A stretch of 50,542 nucleotides of DNA from Alphaproteobacteria bacterium (GCA_016869145.1 VGEU01000013.1:1-50542); one strand, 5' to 3'. Numbered from the stretch's first letter, positions 16,488 to 26,417 are shown. Made by a program: numbers and translations. The notes: a model not told the origin generated them from the sequence alone.

Positions 16488-17984
16488 ATGACCATGCTGA
16501 GCCGCGACGAGCTCGAGAGACTGTCACCCGCCGAGGAGGCGGCGTTCCCCTCGCCGGTGCCGACCCAGGTCGTCTCGAGCGATGAGTTCTTCCCGATCCC
16601 GCAGACCGAGAAGCAGAAGCGGGTCGAGGCCCGGCTCAAGGTTCTCGGCGACGAGAACGCGCGACGGAACGGGCTCTCGCGCCGGGGCTTCTTCAAGACC
16701 GCGGCCGGCATGGCGACCGCGTTCGCGGCGATGAACGAGGTGTTCGGGCCGCTCTACGACGTCGGCCGCGCGGAGGCGGCGAGCGTCGATGTCGCGCAGG
16801 CACGCGCGCAAGGGCTCGCCGGCCAGTTCATCATGGACGTCCACACCCATTTCCTCCGCGACGACACGCGGCTGATGAACTTCGTCCGCGCGCGCGAGAA
16901 CGTCGGCAAGGCGGGCTGGAACCCGGCGCTCGTCGGCAACGCGCAGACTATCGACGACCTCAAATACCCGAACTGGTTCAAGGAGATTTTTCTCGACAGC
17001 GACACCAAGGTGGCGCTGATCTCGGGCTCCGGCTCGGAGGAGCCGCGCGACTGGTTCCTCACCAACGAGATGAAGCATGCCGCGCGCGCACGCGTGAACC
17101 GCGACGCCGGCACGCGGCGCTGCCTCGCCCACGCGATCGTCATGCCCGGCATGCCCGGCTGGCTCGACGAGGTCGACCGCGTCATCGTCGAGCTCAAGCC
17201 CGATTCGTGGAAGGGCTACACGGTCGGCGACAACACCAACAAGCCACTCAGCCGGCATCCGTGGCGGATGGACGACGAGAAGCTCCTCTATCCCTTCTAC
17301 GAGAAGATCCTGAAGGCCGGCCACACCATCGTCTGCGTGCACAAGGGGCTCTATCCGCCCTCGACCGAGCGCAACTTCCCCCACCTCGTCCCCTACGCCA
17401 AGGTCGACGACGTCGGCCGCGCCGCGAAGGACTGGCCTGAGATCAACTTCGTCATCTACCACTCCGCCTATCGCTGGGCGGCGGGTGGCAATGCCGCCGA
17501 CGGACTGCGCCAGTTCGAGGAGACCGGCCGCGTCGAATGGACGTCCGACCTCGCCGAGATTCCGGAGAAGTTCGGCGTCTCGAACGTCTATGGCGATCTC
17601 GGCCAGATCTTCGCGCAGACGACCGTCGTCGAGCCGAGACTGTGCGCCGCGCTGATGGGGATGCTGGTCAAGGGCCTCGGCGCAGACCACGTGATCTGGG
17701 GCACCGACGCGGTGTGGACCGGCGCGCCGCAATGGCAGATCGAGGCGCTGCGCCGGCTCGAGATCCCCGAGGACATGCAGAGAAAGCACGGCTTCGCGCC
17801 GCTCGGCGCCGCCGATGGTCCAGTCAAGACCGCGATCTTCGGCGCCAACTCGGCGACGATGTACAAATACGACATCCGCCGCGCCGGTCTCGAGACCGAC
17901 CGCGTCACCGCGCTCAAGGCCGACTACGACGGCGCCGGGCCGGGGCGGAGCAATCTCCGCTACGGCTATGTCGTGAAGGGCTGA
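16488..17984 (+). CDS. Tat-exported amidohydrolase-family protein
   Basis: 498 aa. TIM-barrel amidohydrolase (Amidohydrolase_2): metal motif MDVHTHF at about 112, and GTDAVWTG near the end. Before it lies a twin-arginine signal SRRGFFKTAAGMATAFAA (64-81), set behind an unusually long 63-residue N-terminal region. Among three nearby ATGs, 16488 is favoured by GGGAGG seven bases upstream. Folded export to the periplasm is implied. It is downstream of UbiD by 92 bp, so periplasmic hydrolysis or decarboxylation of an aromatic precursor is plausible, not shown. Confidence 0.85.
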   Translation: MTMLSRDELERLSPAEEAAFPSPVPTQVVSSDEFFPIPQTEKQKRVEARLKVLGDENARRNGLSRRGFFKTAAGMATAFAAMNEVFGPLYDVGRAEAASVDVAQARAQGLAGQFIMDVHTHFLRDDTRLMNFVRARENVGKAGWNPALVGNAQTIDDLKYPNWFKEIFLDSDTKVALISGSGSEEPRDWFLTNEMKHAARARVNRDAGTRRCLAHAIVMPGMPGWLDEVDRVIVELKPDSWKGYTVGDNTNKPLSRHPWRMDDEKLLYPFYEKILKAGHTIVCVHKGLYPPSTERNFPHLVPYAKVDDVGRAAKDWPEINFVIYHSAYRWAAGGNAADGLRQFEETGRVEWTSDLAEIPEKFGVSNVYGDLGQIFAQTTVVEPRLCAALMGMLVKGLGADHVIWGTDAVWTGAPQWQIEALRRLEIPEDMQRKHGFAPLGAADGPVKTAIFGANSATMYKYDIRRAGLETDRVTALKADYDGAGPGRSNLRYGYVVKG

Positions 17985-17992
17985 CGCGCGGA

Positions 17993-18028
17993 CGAGGATC
18001 GGGTCGAGGATCGGGCCGAGGGTCGGGC
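17993..18028 (+). repeat. 12-bp tandem repeat, three copies, between convergent genes
   Basis: CGAGGATCGGGT, CGAGGATCGGGC and CGAGGGTCGGGC follow one another from 17993, eight bases after the amidohydrolase stop and ending four bases before the MFS stop on the other strand. No hairpin is obvious. Confidence 0.8.
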
Positions 18029-18032
18029 CGCG

Positions 18033-19316
18033 TCATCCGCCCGGCGACGCGCGCGCCGGGCGGGTGCGAATCATCAGCGACATCAGTGTCGTCGTCACCG
18101 CGAGCAGGATCATCGCGCTCCCGAACAGCGACCAGTGGATGCCGACCAGCGCGCCGCCGATGCCGACCGTGACGCCCGAGAAGGCGCGGAGCCCGAGCCC
18201 AAACATGTGGTAGAGCCCGACGACGCGGCCACGGATCTCGGGTGGGGCGTTGAGCTGGACGAGCGTCTGTGCGGTCGAGTTGTAGGTGAGATCGAGGAAG
18301 CCCGCGACGAACAGGAGCGCGACCGCGAGCGCGTAGACCTCGGTCATCGCGAAGCCGCCGATCGCGCAGCACCACAGCATCGCGAGCCCAACCGCGATCT
18401 GCGGCCGGGCGAGGACGACGCCGCGGCTCTCGAGCAGGATCCCGGCGACGAGCGCGCCCGCCGCGGTCGCCCCGAGAAGAATGCTGTAGGAGAGATCGGC
18501 GTGGTCGTGGCCGAAATCATGGGCGAACTCGGGCATCTGCGCCTGATAGGCGTTCCCGACCAGGAGCGAGGCGCCGCCCGCGAGCGCGATCATCGTCACC
18601 ACGATGCGGTTGCCGAGGATGCGGCAGATGGTCTCGAAGATGTCGGCGAAACCGCGGATCGCCTGGCGCTGCGCTCGCTTCTCGCTCGAGAAATGCGGAC
18701 CGTAGGGCGCCTTCCACAGCCACAGCGTGAGCGGCACGTAGATCAGGACGTTGAACAGGATCCCCCAGGCCGGGCCGAGCACCAGCATGATCGCGCCGCC
18801 GACCGCGGGGCCCATCAGGAGCCCGAGCGTGCGGAACATCGAGATCAACCGGATCGCGCTCTGGAGCTGCGCCGGGCCGACGATGTCGTGCACCAGGACC
18901 TGGCCCGCCGGCCCCCACAGGACGCCCGCGAAGCCGTGCATGGTGAGGATCACCATCGCGTGCCACTCGCGCAGCGTGTCGGTGAGCAAGAGCACGCCCC
19001 ACGACAGCGACGCCAGCATGAACATCACCATGCCGAGCTGGATGATGCGGCGCGGATCGAAGCGGTCGGCGAGCGCGCCGGTCCACACCGAGAAGAACAG
19101 GAACGGCAGCCAGTGCGACACGACCGCGAAGCCGCCGAGCGCGGGCGACTGGAACCTCTCGTAGATGATCCAGTAGCTGATCACGTGCTCGATGCTGTCG
19201 GCCATCATCGCGGCCGCCGAGCCGATCAGATAGATACGGGCACCGCGATGGCGCAGCGCGGCGAAGGCCTGCTGCGGCGCCGGGGCGCCGGCGGCGGTCT
19301 GTCGCGGCTCGCTCAC
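18033..19316 (-). CDS. Major facilitator superfamily transporter 1
   Basis: 427 aa with about twelve hydrophobic segments. It begins APQQAFAALRHRGARIYLIG and has an MFS loop-2/3-like motif GALADRFDPRRIIQ. The class resembles Bcr/EntS-type drug or metabolite exporters of the MFS_3 group. The gene is convergent with the Tat amidohydrolase and lies downstream of the GMC oxidoreductase, separated by the 25-bp repeat array. Direction of transport and substrate are not evident. Confidence 0.85.
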   Translation of the reverse strand: MSEPRQTAAGAPAPQQAFAALRHRGARIYLIGSAAAMMADSIEHVISYWIIYERFQSPALGGFAVVSHWLPFLFFSVWTGALADRFDPRRIIQLGMVMFMLASLSWGVLLLTDTLREWHAMVILTMHGFAGVLWGPAGQVLVHDIVGPAQLQSAIRLISMFRTLGLLMGPAVGGAIMLVLGPAWGILFNVLIYVPLTLWLWKAPYGPHFSSEKRAQRQAIRGFADIFETICRILGNRIVVTMIALAGGASLLVGNAYQAQMPEFAHDFGHDHADLSYSILLGATAAGALVAGILLESRGVVLARPQIAVGLAMLWCCAIGGFAMTEVYALAVALLFVAGFLDLTYNSTAQTLVQLNAPPEIRGRVVGLYHMFGLGLRAFSGVTVGIGGALVGIHWSLFGSAMILLAVTTTLMSLMIRTRPARASPGG

Positions 19317-19337
19317 GTCGGGCCAGCCGTCATCAGA

Positions 19338-19437
19338 TCACGCGGCCTTCGCCGTAGGCAAGTCACTCGGCCTTCGCCGTAGGCAAGTCACGCGGCCTTC
19401 GCCGTAGGCAAGTCACGCGGCCTTCGCCGCTGGCTCG
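19338..19437 (-). repeat. 25-bp tandem repeat, four copies, seeded by a gene 3' end
   Basis: Copies begin at 19338, 19363, 19388 and 19413. The last is the end of the GMC oxidoreductase coding sequence itself, including its stop codon. The three copies beyond it repeat GGCGAAGGCCGCGTGA (gene strand), so the terminal codons and stop are reiterated. The three outer copies differ from each other at one base and from the coding copy at a few. Confidence 0.9.
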
Positions 19438-21026
19438 CGCCGCGCGGCCTTAATCATGTCGGCCGCCTTCTCGGCGATCATGATGGTCGGCGCGTTGGTG
19501 TTGCCCGAGACGAGCCGCGGCATGATCGAGGCGTCGACGACGCGCAGGCCCGCGATGCCATGGACGCGGAGCTCCGGATCGACGACGGCGGCCGGATCGA
19601 TCCCCATCTTGCAGGTGCCGACGGGGTGATAGACGGTGGCGCCCGTCTCGCGCGCATAGCCGAGGAGCTCGTCGTCGGTCTCGAGCCGCTCGCCGGGGCG
19701 GATCTCCTCGGCCCGCCACGGCGCGAGCGCCGGCGCACCGAGGATCTTCCGGCTCCAGCGCATACCGGCGACCGTCGTCTGGCGGTCGAGCGGGCTCGCC
19801 AGGAAATTGGCGCGGATCGCCGGATGGGCGGCGGGATCGGCCGATTTCAGATGCACGCTGCCGCGGCTCTCGGGCCGGAGCTGGCACGGCGCGCAGGAGA
19901 TGCCGGGAAAGCGGTCGAAGATGCGCTTGACCGGATCGGCGAAGCTCGCGGGGTGGATGTGATACTGGACGTCCGGCGTCTCGAGCTCGGGCCGGGTGCG
20001 GACGAACGCGACCACGCTCGCCGCCGGCAGCGTGAGGAGCCCGGTCTTGAACAGCGCGTAGCGCGCCACCTCGCACACCAGCGGCAGCCCGCGCGACAAC
20101 TCGTTGAAGCTGACCGGCTGCGTCGCCCGCCACTGCATGCGGATGATGAGGTGATCCTGCAGGTTCTCGCCGACGCCGGGAAGATCGTGCGCGACGGCGA
20201 TCCCGAGATCGCGGAGCCGCGCCGCCTGGCCGATGCCGGAGAGCTCGAGGATCTGCGGCGAGGCGATCGCGCCGGCAGCGATGATGACCTCGCGCCCGGC
20301 GCGCGCGGTGCGGACCTCGCTTCCGACCCGGTACTCGACGCCGGTCGCGCGGCGGCCGTCGAGGAGGACGCGGCGCGCCAGCGCGTTGACCTCGACATGG
20401 AGATTGGGGCGCGACTGCGCGGGCTTCAGGAACGCCTGCGCGGTCGAGGCGCGCTTGCCGTTCTGGACGGTCACCTGGCTGTAGCAGATGCCTTCCTGGT
20501 TCCAGCCGTTGTAGTCGTCGTTCCGCGGCAGGCCGATCTCGGTCGCCGCCGCGATGAAGGCATCGCAGATCGGGTTGGTCATCGTGAGATCGGTCACATC
20601 GAGCGGACCGCCGACGCCGTGCAGCGCGCTCGCGCCGCGGTGGTTGTTCTCCGACTTCTTGAAATAGGGCAGCACGCTCTCGAACGACCAGCCGCGGCAG
20701 CCGAGCTGGGCCCAGATGTCGTAGTCCTGGCGCTGGCCGCGCACATAGATGAGGCCGTTGATCGACGACGAGCCGCCGAGCACCTTGCCGCGCGGAATCG
20801 GGATCGCGCGGCCGGCGAGCGCGGGCTCGGGCTCGGTCGCGTAGCGCCAGTTGACGTCGGGGTTATCGAGCGTCTTCACGAAGCCGGCCGGCACGTAGAT
20901 CCAGGGGTTGGTGTCCCGGCCGCCCGCCTCGAGGAGGAGGACGCGCACCGCGGGGTCCTCGCTCAACCGGTTCGCGAGCACGCAGCCGGCCGAGCCGGCG
21001 CCCACGATGATGTAATCGACGTCCAT
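19413..21026 (-). CDS. GMC-family FAD oxidoreductase (choline dehydrogenase type)
   Basis: 537 aa, full length. N-terminal FAD-binding motif [23 protein letters not shown] signature region [18 protein letters not shown] (about 86-103); catalytic His in [10 protein letters not shown], and the second His/Asn region in [20 protein letters not shown]. It oxidises an alcohol to an aldehyde, passing electrons to a quinone or other acceptor. It ends in AKAA followed by the repeat array. It is divergent from an alpha/beta hydrolase, with about 130 bp between. The true alcohol substrate is unknown. Confidence 0.9.
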   Translation of the reverse strand: MDVDYIIVGAGSAGCVLANRLSEDPAVRVLLLEAGGRDTNPWIYVPAGFVKTLDNPDVNWRYATEPEPALAGRAIPIPRGKVLGGSSSINGLIYVRGQRQDYDIWAQLGCRGWSFESVLPYFKKSENNHRGASALHGVGGPLDVTDLTMTNPICDAFIAAATEIGLPRNDDYNGWNQEGICYSQVTVQNGKRASTAQAFLKPAQSRPNLHVEVNALARRVLLDGRRATGVEYRVGSEVRTARAGREVIIAAGAIASPQILELSGIGQAARLRDLGIAVAHDLPGVGENLQDHLIIRMQWRATQPVSFNELSRGLPLVCEVARYALFKTGLLTLPAASVVAFVRTRPELETPDVQYHIHPASFADPVKRIFDRFPGISCAPCQLRPESRGSVHLKSADPAAHPAIRANFLASPLDRQTTVAGMRWSRKILGAPALAPWRAEEIRPGERLETDDELLGYARETGATVYHPVGTCKMGIDPAAVVDPELRVHGIAGLRVVDASIMPRLVSGNTNAPTIMIAEKAADMIKAARREPAAKAA

Positions 21027-21157
21027 GCGCGTTCTCCGTGCCGCGCGGTGGCGCGGTCGCGGAAGCTTGGGTTACGACCGACCCGCGCGTCAAGGCGCGG
21101 CTTCGACACCCGGCGTTCCGCGTGCTATCGAGGCGCTCGCGCAACCGGGGATCGCCG

Positions 21158-22033
21158 ATGACCGCGCCGCTCGAGGGGCCCACGTCCCGCTTCTACGTCT
21201 CACAGCGCCTCCGTCTGCATTACGTCGACTGGGGCAACCCGGACGCGCCGCCGCTCGTCCTCCTGCATGGCGGGCGCGACCACTGCCGCAACTGGGACTG
21301 GACCGCCGAGGCGCTCCGGCGCGACTGGCACATCATCGCGCCCGATCTCCGCGGCCACGGCGACAGCCAATGGTCGGGCGACGGCAACTACACGATGGCG
21401 GGCTATCTCTACGACTTCGCCCAGCTCATCCACCAGCAGAACCTCGCGCCGGTCACCATCGTCGCCCACTCGCTCGGCGGCAACATCGCGCTCCGCTATG
21501 CCGGCATCTATCCCGACAACGTGCGCAAGCTGGTCGCGATCGAAGGCCTCGGCCCCTCGCCCAAGGTGCTCGCCGAGCGCGCCAGCGAGACCGTCGTCGA
21601 CCGCATGCGCAAATGGGTCGACGAGAGCCGCAAGCTCGCCGGCCGCCTGCCGCGCCGCTACGCCTCGATCGAGGAGGCGTTCAAGCGGATGCAGGAGGAG
21701 AACCCGCATCTGTCGCCCGAGCGTGCCCGCCATCTCACCGCGCACGGCGTCAACCAGAACGAGGACGGCACCTATGGCTGGAAGTTCGACAACTATGTCC
21801 GCGTCTGGCCGCCCTACGACATGACGCGCCGGGATGTCGAGCTCCTGTGGTCGGCGATCACCTGCCCGACGCTGCTCGTCTACGGCAAGGAGAGCTGGGC
21901 GTCCGATCCCTCGATCGACGGCCGCGCCGCGCATTTCCGCGACGCGCGCGTCGTCCTGATGGAGAAGGCGGGACACTGGGTCCATCACGACCGCTTCGAG
22001 GCCTTTCTCGACGAGGTGCGCGCCTTTCTCTAG
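21158..22033 (+). CDS. Alpha/beta hydrolase
   Basis: 291 aa from ATG 21158 (an upstream ATG at 21038 would add 40 residues of unstructured sequence). Classic fold: oxyanion region VLLHGGRDHCRNWDW, nucleophile elbow VAHSLGGN, Asp in the late strand region, and the catalytic His in EKAGHWVHHD. It probably cleaves an ester, lactone or C-C bond. The stop codon lies inside the first unit of a 24-bp repeat array, and an SDR gene follows by 157 bp. Confidence 0.87.
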   Translation: MTAPLEGPTSRFYVSQRLRLHYVDWGNPDAPPLVLLHGGRDHCRNWDWTAEALRRDWHIIAPDLRGHGDSQWSGDGNYTMAGYLYDFAQLIHQQNLAPVTIVAHSLGGNIALRYAGIYPDNVRKLVAIEGLGPSPKVLAERASETVVDRMRKWVDESRKLAGRLPRRYASIEEAFKRMQEENPHLSPERARHLTAHGVNQNEDGTYGWKFDNYVRVWPPYDMTRRDVELLWSAITCPTLLVYGKESWASDPSIDGRAAHFRDARVVLMEKAGHWVHHDRFEAFLDEVRAFL

Positions 22034-22099
22034 CGCGGCCCAGCCGCGGGTCTCTAGCGCGGCCCAGCCGCGGGTCTCTAGCGCGGCCCGGGCGCGGGC
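22028..22099 (+). repeat. 24-bp tandem repeat, three copies, including the stop codon
   Basis: Units begin at 22028, 22052 and 22076, each opening CTCTAGCGCGGCCC; the first unit carries the hydrolase's last codon and its TAG. The third unit has diverged. The stretch 22100-22190 that follows is GC-rich without other visible features. Confidence 0.85.
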
Positions 22100-22190
22100 T
22101 CTGGCGCGAGCGAGCGCGGGCCGCCGCCGTCCTTGCCAGGCTCCCGCGCCTCGCGCATGCTCGCCCGGCAATTCGAGGAGCTCGTCCGCC

Positions 22191-22949
22191 ATGGCCCGTC
22201 TCGCCGCAAAGTGCGCGTTCGTCACCGGGGCCGGCGGTGCGATCGGCGGCGCGATCGCGCGCCGCTTCGCCGTCGAAGGCGCCCGCGTCTTCTGCACCGA
22301 CAGCGACGGCGCCGCCGCCGGGCACACCGCGGCCGACATCGCGGCCAAGGGCGGCACCGCCTTCGCCCGCGCGCTCGATGTCCGGAAATCGTCCGACGTC
22401 CACGCCGCGATCGAGACCGCGGTCGCGGCGTTGGGGCGGCTCGACATCGTCGTCAACACCGCCGCCAACGACGATCCGACCGCACCCGCGGGCGATCTCG
22501 ACGAGGCGGACTGGAACGACGCGATCGCGGTCAACCTCACCGGCACGTTCCTGGTGTGCAAATACGCGCTGCCGAAGCTGATCGCCGGCGGCGGCGGGCG
22601 CATCATCAACATCGCCTCGCAGCTCGGCCAGGTCGTGATCCCGAACCGGCCCGCTTATGTCACGAGCAAGGCGGCGGTGATCCAGCTCTGCCGCTCGCTC
22701 GCGCTCGACTACGCCAAGCACAACATTCGGGTGAACAGCCTGTCGCCCGGCGCGATCGAGACCCGCCGCCTCCTCCGGCGCTTCGGCACCATGGATGAGG
22801 CGCGCGCGGTGCTGGCCCCCGGCCACCCGATCGGCCGCCTCGGCCAGCCCGACGAGATCGCCCACGGCGCGGTCTTCCTCGCGAGCGATGAATCCTCGTT
22901 CATGACCGGCGCCGATCTCGTGATCGACGGCGGCTACACCGCGGTCTGA
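22191..22949 (+). CDS. SDR-family oxidoreductase
   Basis: 252 aa. Classical short-chain dehydrogenase: TGAGGAIGGAIARRFA cofactor motif, the NNAG equivalent as NTAAN (about 87), catalytic Ser in INIASQLG, and the YxxxK pair in AYVTSKAA; the C-terminal IDGGYTAV is typical. It oxidises or reduces an alcohol/ketone with NAD(P). It is followed by an AstE-like gene after 32 bp. Confidence 0.9.
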   Translation: MARLAAKCAFVTGAGGAIGGAIARRFAVEGARVFCTDSDGAAAGHTAADIAAKGGTAFARALDVRKSSDVHAAIETAVAALGRLDIVVNTAANDDPTAPAGDLDEADWNDAIAVNLTGTFLVCKYALPKLIAGGGGRIINIASQLGQVVIPNRPAYVTSKAAVIQLCRSLALDYAKHNIRVNSLSPGAIETRRLLRRFGTMDEARAVLAPGHPIGRLGQPDEIAHGAVFLASDESSFMTGADLVIDGGYTAV

Positions 22950-22981
22950 AGCCGCAGAGGCACGGCACGGGAGGCGCGACC

Positions 22982-23971
22982 ATGCTCGACATCGCCGGCA
23001 TCACGGTGCCGCCCGGCACGCGGCGGCGCCACGCGCTCGAGCTTCTCGAGCTCGCCGAAGGCACCAAGGTGTCGCTGCCGCTCGATCTGATTGCGGGCGC
23101 CCGGCCGGGACCGCGGCTCTATCTCGGCGCGGCGATCCATGGCGATGAGGTCAACGGCGTCGCGATCCTCTACAAGGCGCTCGCCGGCATCGACCCGGCG
23201 ACGCTCCGCGGCAGCATCGTCTGCGTGCCGGTGCAGCATCCGTTGTCGTTCCACGCCGACCACCGGCTGCCGTTGTCGCAATTCATGAAGTCGCCGCTCG
23301 ACCAGGCGCCCGCCGATGCCTGGACCTGCTTTCCCGGCGCCAAGGACGGCAACCTCGCCCAGATCGTCGCGGCGACGCTGTTCGACCTCGTCTGCCGCTG
23401 CAACTGGGCGGTCGACATCCACACCCCGACGCGCGGCGGCCGCTACGTGCCGATCGCGATCCTGCCGCATCCGCGCCTCGGCGAGAACCACGCCCGCGCC
23501 GAGGCGATGGCGCATGCGATGGGCAGCGGCTGGATCATGCGCACCGACACCGGCTTCTACGTCGCCGACGGCATCCTCTGCGTCGAGGCGACGCGCGCGG
23601 GCGTGCCCTCGTTCACCTTCGAGACCGGCGAGGGCGGCCGGCTCGAGGAGGACGTCATCGACGACGGCGCGCGCTGCATCCGGAACATCATGCGCTGGCT
23701 CGACATGATCGACGGCGCGCCCGAGCCGGCCGCCCGGACCCATGTGATGCGCGAGTTCGTCGGCCTCCGCGCCCAGCGTGGCGGCCTCCTCGTCAACCGG
23801 CGGAAGCTCGGCGATGTCGTCCGCAAGGGCGACGTCCTCTGCTCGATCAAGAACATCTACGGCGACGAGGTGGAGACGATCATCGCGCCCGCCGATGCCA
23901 TGTTCGTGCGCACCACGACGCTCTCGACCGTCTCGCGCGGCGAGCGCGCGGCGACGCTCGGCCTCCTTTGA
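22982..23971 (+). CDS. Succinylglutamate desuccinylase/aspartoacylase-family hydrolase
   Basis: 329 aa. Zinc carboxypeptidase-like (M14) deacylase: the zinc motif GAAIHGDEVNG at about 43-53, a further His in VDIHTPTRGG, and the catalytic Glu in FTFETGEGG. The family removes acyl groups from amino acids or cleaves N-acyl linkages. A C-terminal beta-barrel-like segment from about residue 250 ends EAPADAMFVRTTT-like in style. It overlaps the following M20 peptidase by TTGA, so the two probably degrade the same N-acyl or amide substrate. Confidence 0.85.
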   Translation: MLDIAGITVPPGTRRRHALELLELAEGTKVSLPLDLIAGARPGPRLYLGAAIHGDEVNGVAILYKALAGIDPATLRGSIVCVPVQHPLSFHADHRLPLSQFMKSPLDQAPADAWTCFPGAKDGNLAQIVAATLFDLVCRCNWAVDIHTPTRGGRYVPIAILPHPRLGENHARAEAMAHAMGSGWIMRTDTGFYVADGILCVEATRAGVPSFTFETGEGGRLEEDVIDDGARCIRNIMRWLDMIDGAPEPAARTHVMREFVGLRAQRGGLLVNRRKLGDVVRKGDVLCSIKNIYGDEVETIIAPADAMFVRTTTLSTVSRGERAATLGLL

Positions 23972-25224
23972 CCGGCACGGACGAGATACGCGCGCGGTTC
24001 GCCGCGCGGCTCGCGGCGCGGCAGGAGGAGCTCGTCGAGCTCTGCCGCGCGCTGGTGCGGATCGACAGCCAGAACCCGCCCGGCGACACCTCAGGCCTCG
24101 TCGGCGCGATCGAGGCGGCGCTCGCCGCCGTCCCCGGCATCGAGACCCGCCGCATCGTCGCCAAGCCGCCCGCGGTCAACCTCCTCGCCCGCATCGCCGG
24201 CGCCGCACCCGGCCGAAGGCTCGTCTTCAACGGCCATCTCGACGTGTTCCCGATCGGCACCGGCGCCTGGACCACGGCGCCGCTCGGGGCGGAGCGTCGC
24301 GACGGGCGCATCTATGGCCGCGGCGCGTGCGACATGAAGGCGGGCGTCGCCGCGACCGTCATCGCCTTCCTGACGCTCGCCGAGTTCCGCACCGCCTGGC
24401 ACGGCGAGGCCGTGCTCGCGCTGGTCGGCGACGAGGAGACCGGCGGCACGTGGGGGACGCAGCACCTCCTCGCCGAGGTGCCGGAGGCCCGCGGCGATGC
24501 GATGCTCAACGCCGACGCCGGCTCGCCCTTCGTCGCCCGCATCGGCGAGAAGGGCCATCTCTGGGTCGAGATCGAAGCGGCAGGGATCGCGAGCCACGCG
24601 GCGCACGCCCATCTCGGCCGCAACGCCGTCGATGCGCTGATCGCCGCCCTCGCGCCGGTCCGCGCGCTCGCCGGCGAGACCGCGACGCTGCCGCCCGCGC
24701 TCGCCGCCACGATCGCGACGGCGAAGCCGGTCTCGGAGCCGATCTCGGGCGCCGGCGAGAGCGACACGCTCCGGCGCATCACCGTCAACATCGGCCGCAT
24801 CGAGGGCGGCATCAACGTCAACACCGTGCCGGATCGCGCGCGCGCGCTGGTCGACATCCGCCTGCCGCCGGGAACGACCATCGCCGAGATCGAGGCGCGG
24901 CTTGCCGCGATCCTCGACCCCCTGCCCGACGTCGCGTGGAAGATCCTCGCGGCGTGCGAGCCGAACTGGACCGACCCGGACCACGAGATCGTCGCGCTCG
25001 TCCTCCGCAATGCCGCGGCCGTGATGGGCCGCGCGGTCGCGGTCAACCTGCGGCCCGGCTTCTCGGATTCGCGCTTCTACCGCCAGGCTGGCGTGCCGAG
25101 CGTCGTCTACGGCGTCGCGCCGCACAACATGGGCGGCGTCGACGAATACGCCGAGATCGCCGACATGGTCGCGGTCGCGGCGGTGCACGGCCTCACCGCG
25201 TTCGACTTCCTCGGCCGGACCTGA
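23968..25224 (+). CDS. M20-family peptidase/deacylase (ArgE/DapE type)
   Basis: 418 aa, starting at TTG 23968 which overlaps the upstream stop. Di-zinc hydrolase: FNGHLDVFPIG (first metal His/Asp, about 89-99), RGACDMKAG with the bridging Asp, and GDEETGGTWG with the catalytic Glu. A dimerisation domain lies in the middle, and a late His in VAPHNMGGVDEYA. It cleaves amide bonds of small N-acyl or dipeptide substrates. It is convergent with the flavin monooxygenase at 25227. Confidence 0.9.
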   Translation: MTGTDEIRARFAARLAARQEELVELCRALVRIDSQNPPGDTSGLVGAIEAALAAVPGIETRRIVAKPPAVNLLARIAGAAPGRRLVFNGHLDVFPIGTGAWTTAPLGAERRDGRIYGRGACDMKAGVAATVIAFLTLAEFRTAWHGEAVLALVGDEETGGTWGTQHLLAEVPEARGDAMLNADAGSPFVARIGEKGHLWVEIEAAGIASHAAHAHLGRNAVDALIAALAPVRALAGETATLPPALAATIATAKPVSEPISGAGESDTLRRITVNIGRIEGGINVNTVPDRARALVDIRLPPGTTIAEIEARLAAILDPLPDVAWKILAACEPNWTDPDHEIVALVLRNAAAVMGRAVAVNLRPGFSDSRFYRQAGVPSVVYGVAPHNMGGVDEYAEIADMVAVAAVHGLTAFDFLGRT

Positions 25225-25226
25225 TC

Positions 25227-26417
25227 TCAGACGAAGGGCGGCTTGGGTGCGAGCCCGAACTCGACCCGGCCCGCGTTCTCGGCGGCGAAGGCGGGCGTCA
25301 GGACGAAGTGGCTCCGGAGCACGTGGATGTCGCGGAAGGCGCGCTGCAGCGGATCGCCGTCGAGCGCGACGCCGGTGCCGGCATCGCAGAACAGGTCGTA
25401 GACGACCCGCGTCGCCACGTCGACCGCCTCGACCGCCATCATGCGCATCCGCACGCGGTCGGCGACGGGCACGGTTTCGCCCGCCTCGTAGCGATGCGCG
25501 AACTCGGCCACGACCGCGAGGAACTGCCGGCGCGCGCCGTCGAGGCGTGCGACCGCGCGGCCGAGAATCGACTGCGACGACGGCCATTCGGTCTGCGACG
25601 ACGGCATGCGCGCGTTCCAGCGCTGCACCAGCCGATCGCGGTAGGCATTGATCGCGGCCTCTGCGATGCCGACCGCCGGTGCGGCAATGACGAAGGCGAA
25701 TAGCGTGCCGGTCGGCCGGGTGTCGTCGCCCTTGGCCGCGGCGACGTCGCGCCGGCCGAGCTCGGCATAGACGGCGACGCGGTGCGCCGGCACGACGAGC
25801 TTGTCGAGGTGGACGGACTTGCTGCCGGTGCCGCGCATCCCCATCGCGTACCAGTCGTCCTCGATCCGGACGTCGCGGCGCGGCACGAGCGAGGTCAAGA
25901 CGCGCTTCGGGTCCTCGGGCGCGCGGGCGCTCAGGAGGAACCAGCTCGCGTAGTCGGCGCCGCTGACATAGGGCCAGCGGCCGTCGAGGATGACCGCCCC
26001 GTCGGCGCCATAGGCGGCGGTGACGGGCGGCCCCATCACGAGGCCGGTGAACAGCGGCCGGCCATCGGCCCGCACCTCGGCCAAAGCGCGCGCCGGATAC
26101 CAGCCGACGAGATAGTTCTGGTAGCCGACCAGCGACTGGGTCCAGGCCGTCGACGCGCAGCCCTCGGCGAGTGTCGCCGCGACCTCGATGTGGGCGCGGA
26201 TGCCGGCGCCGAGACCGCCCTGGTCGGCCGGCAGGAGGATCCGGAACAGCCCCGCCGCGGCGAGGGCGTCGTGCACCTCCGGCAGAAGCGTCCGTCGGCG
26301 CTCGGTCTCGTCGGCGCGCGCGGCGAGGACCGGCACGAGGGCGCGGGCGCGGGCAAGGAGGGCGTCGCGGTCGGCCGGATCGGTCGTCGCGGGCGCGGCG
26401 GGCGAGGCGGTATCCAT
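25227..26417 (-). CDS. Acyl-CoA dehydrogenase-fold flavin monooxygenase
   Basis: 396 aa from ATG 26417, the second ATG of the frame. Acyl-CoA dehydrogenase fold: N-terminal helices with LFRILLPADQGGLGAG, STAWTQSLVGYQNYLVGWYP, and the flavin-contact region SGADYASWFLL. The sequence lacks a clear catalytic Glu region and instead resembles group D flavin-dependent monooxygenases such as HsaA and DszC, which use reduced flavin and O2. No flavin reductase partner is nearby. It likely hydroxylates or desulfurises an aromatic compound, by inference. Confidence 0.78.
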   Translation of the reverse strand: MDTASPAAPATTDPADRDALLARARALVPVLAARADETERRRTLLPEVHDALAAAGLFRILLPADQGGLGAGIRAHIEVAATLAEGCASTAWTQSLVGYQNYLVGWYPARALAEVRADGRPLFTGLVMGPPVTAAYGADGAVILDGRWPYVSGADYASWFLLSARAPEDPKRVLTSLVPRRDVRIEDDWYAMGMRGTGSKSVHLDKLVVPAHRVAVYAELGRRDVAAAKGDDTRPTGTLFAFVIAAPAVGIAEAAINAYRDRLVQRWNARMPSSQTEWPSSQSILGRAVARLDGARRQFLAVVAEFAHRYEAGETVPVADRVRMRMMAVEAVDVATRVVYDLFCDAGTGVALDGDPLQRAFRDIHVLRSHFVLTPAFAAENAGRVEFGLAPKPPFV

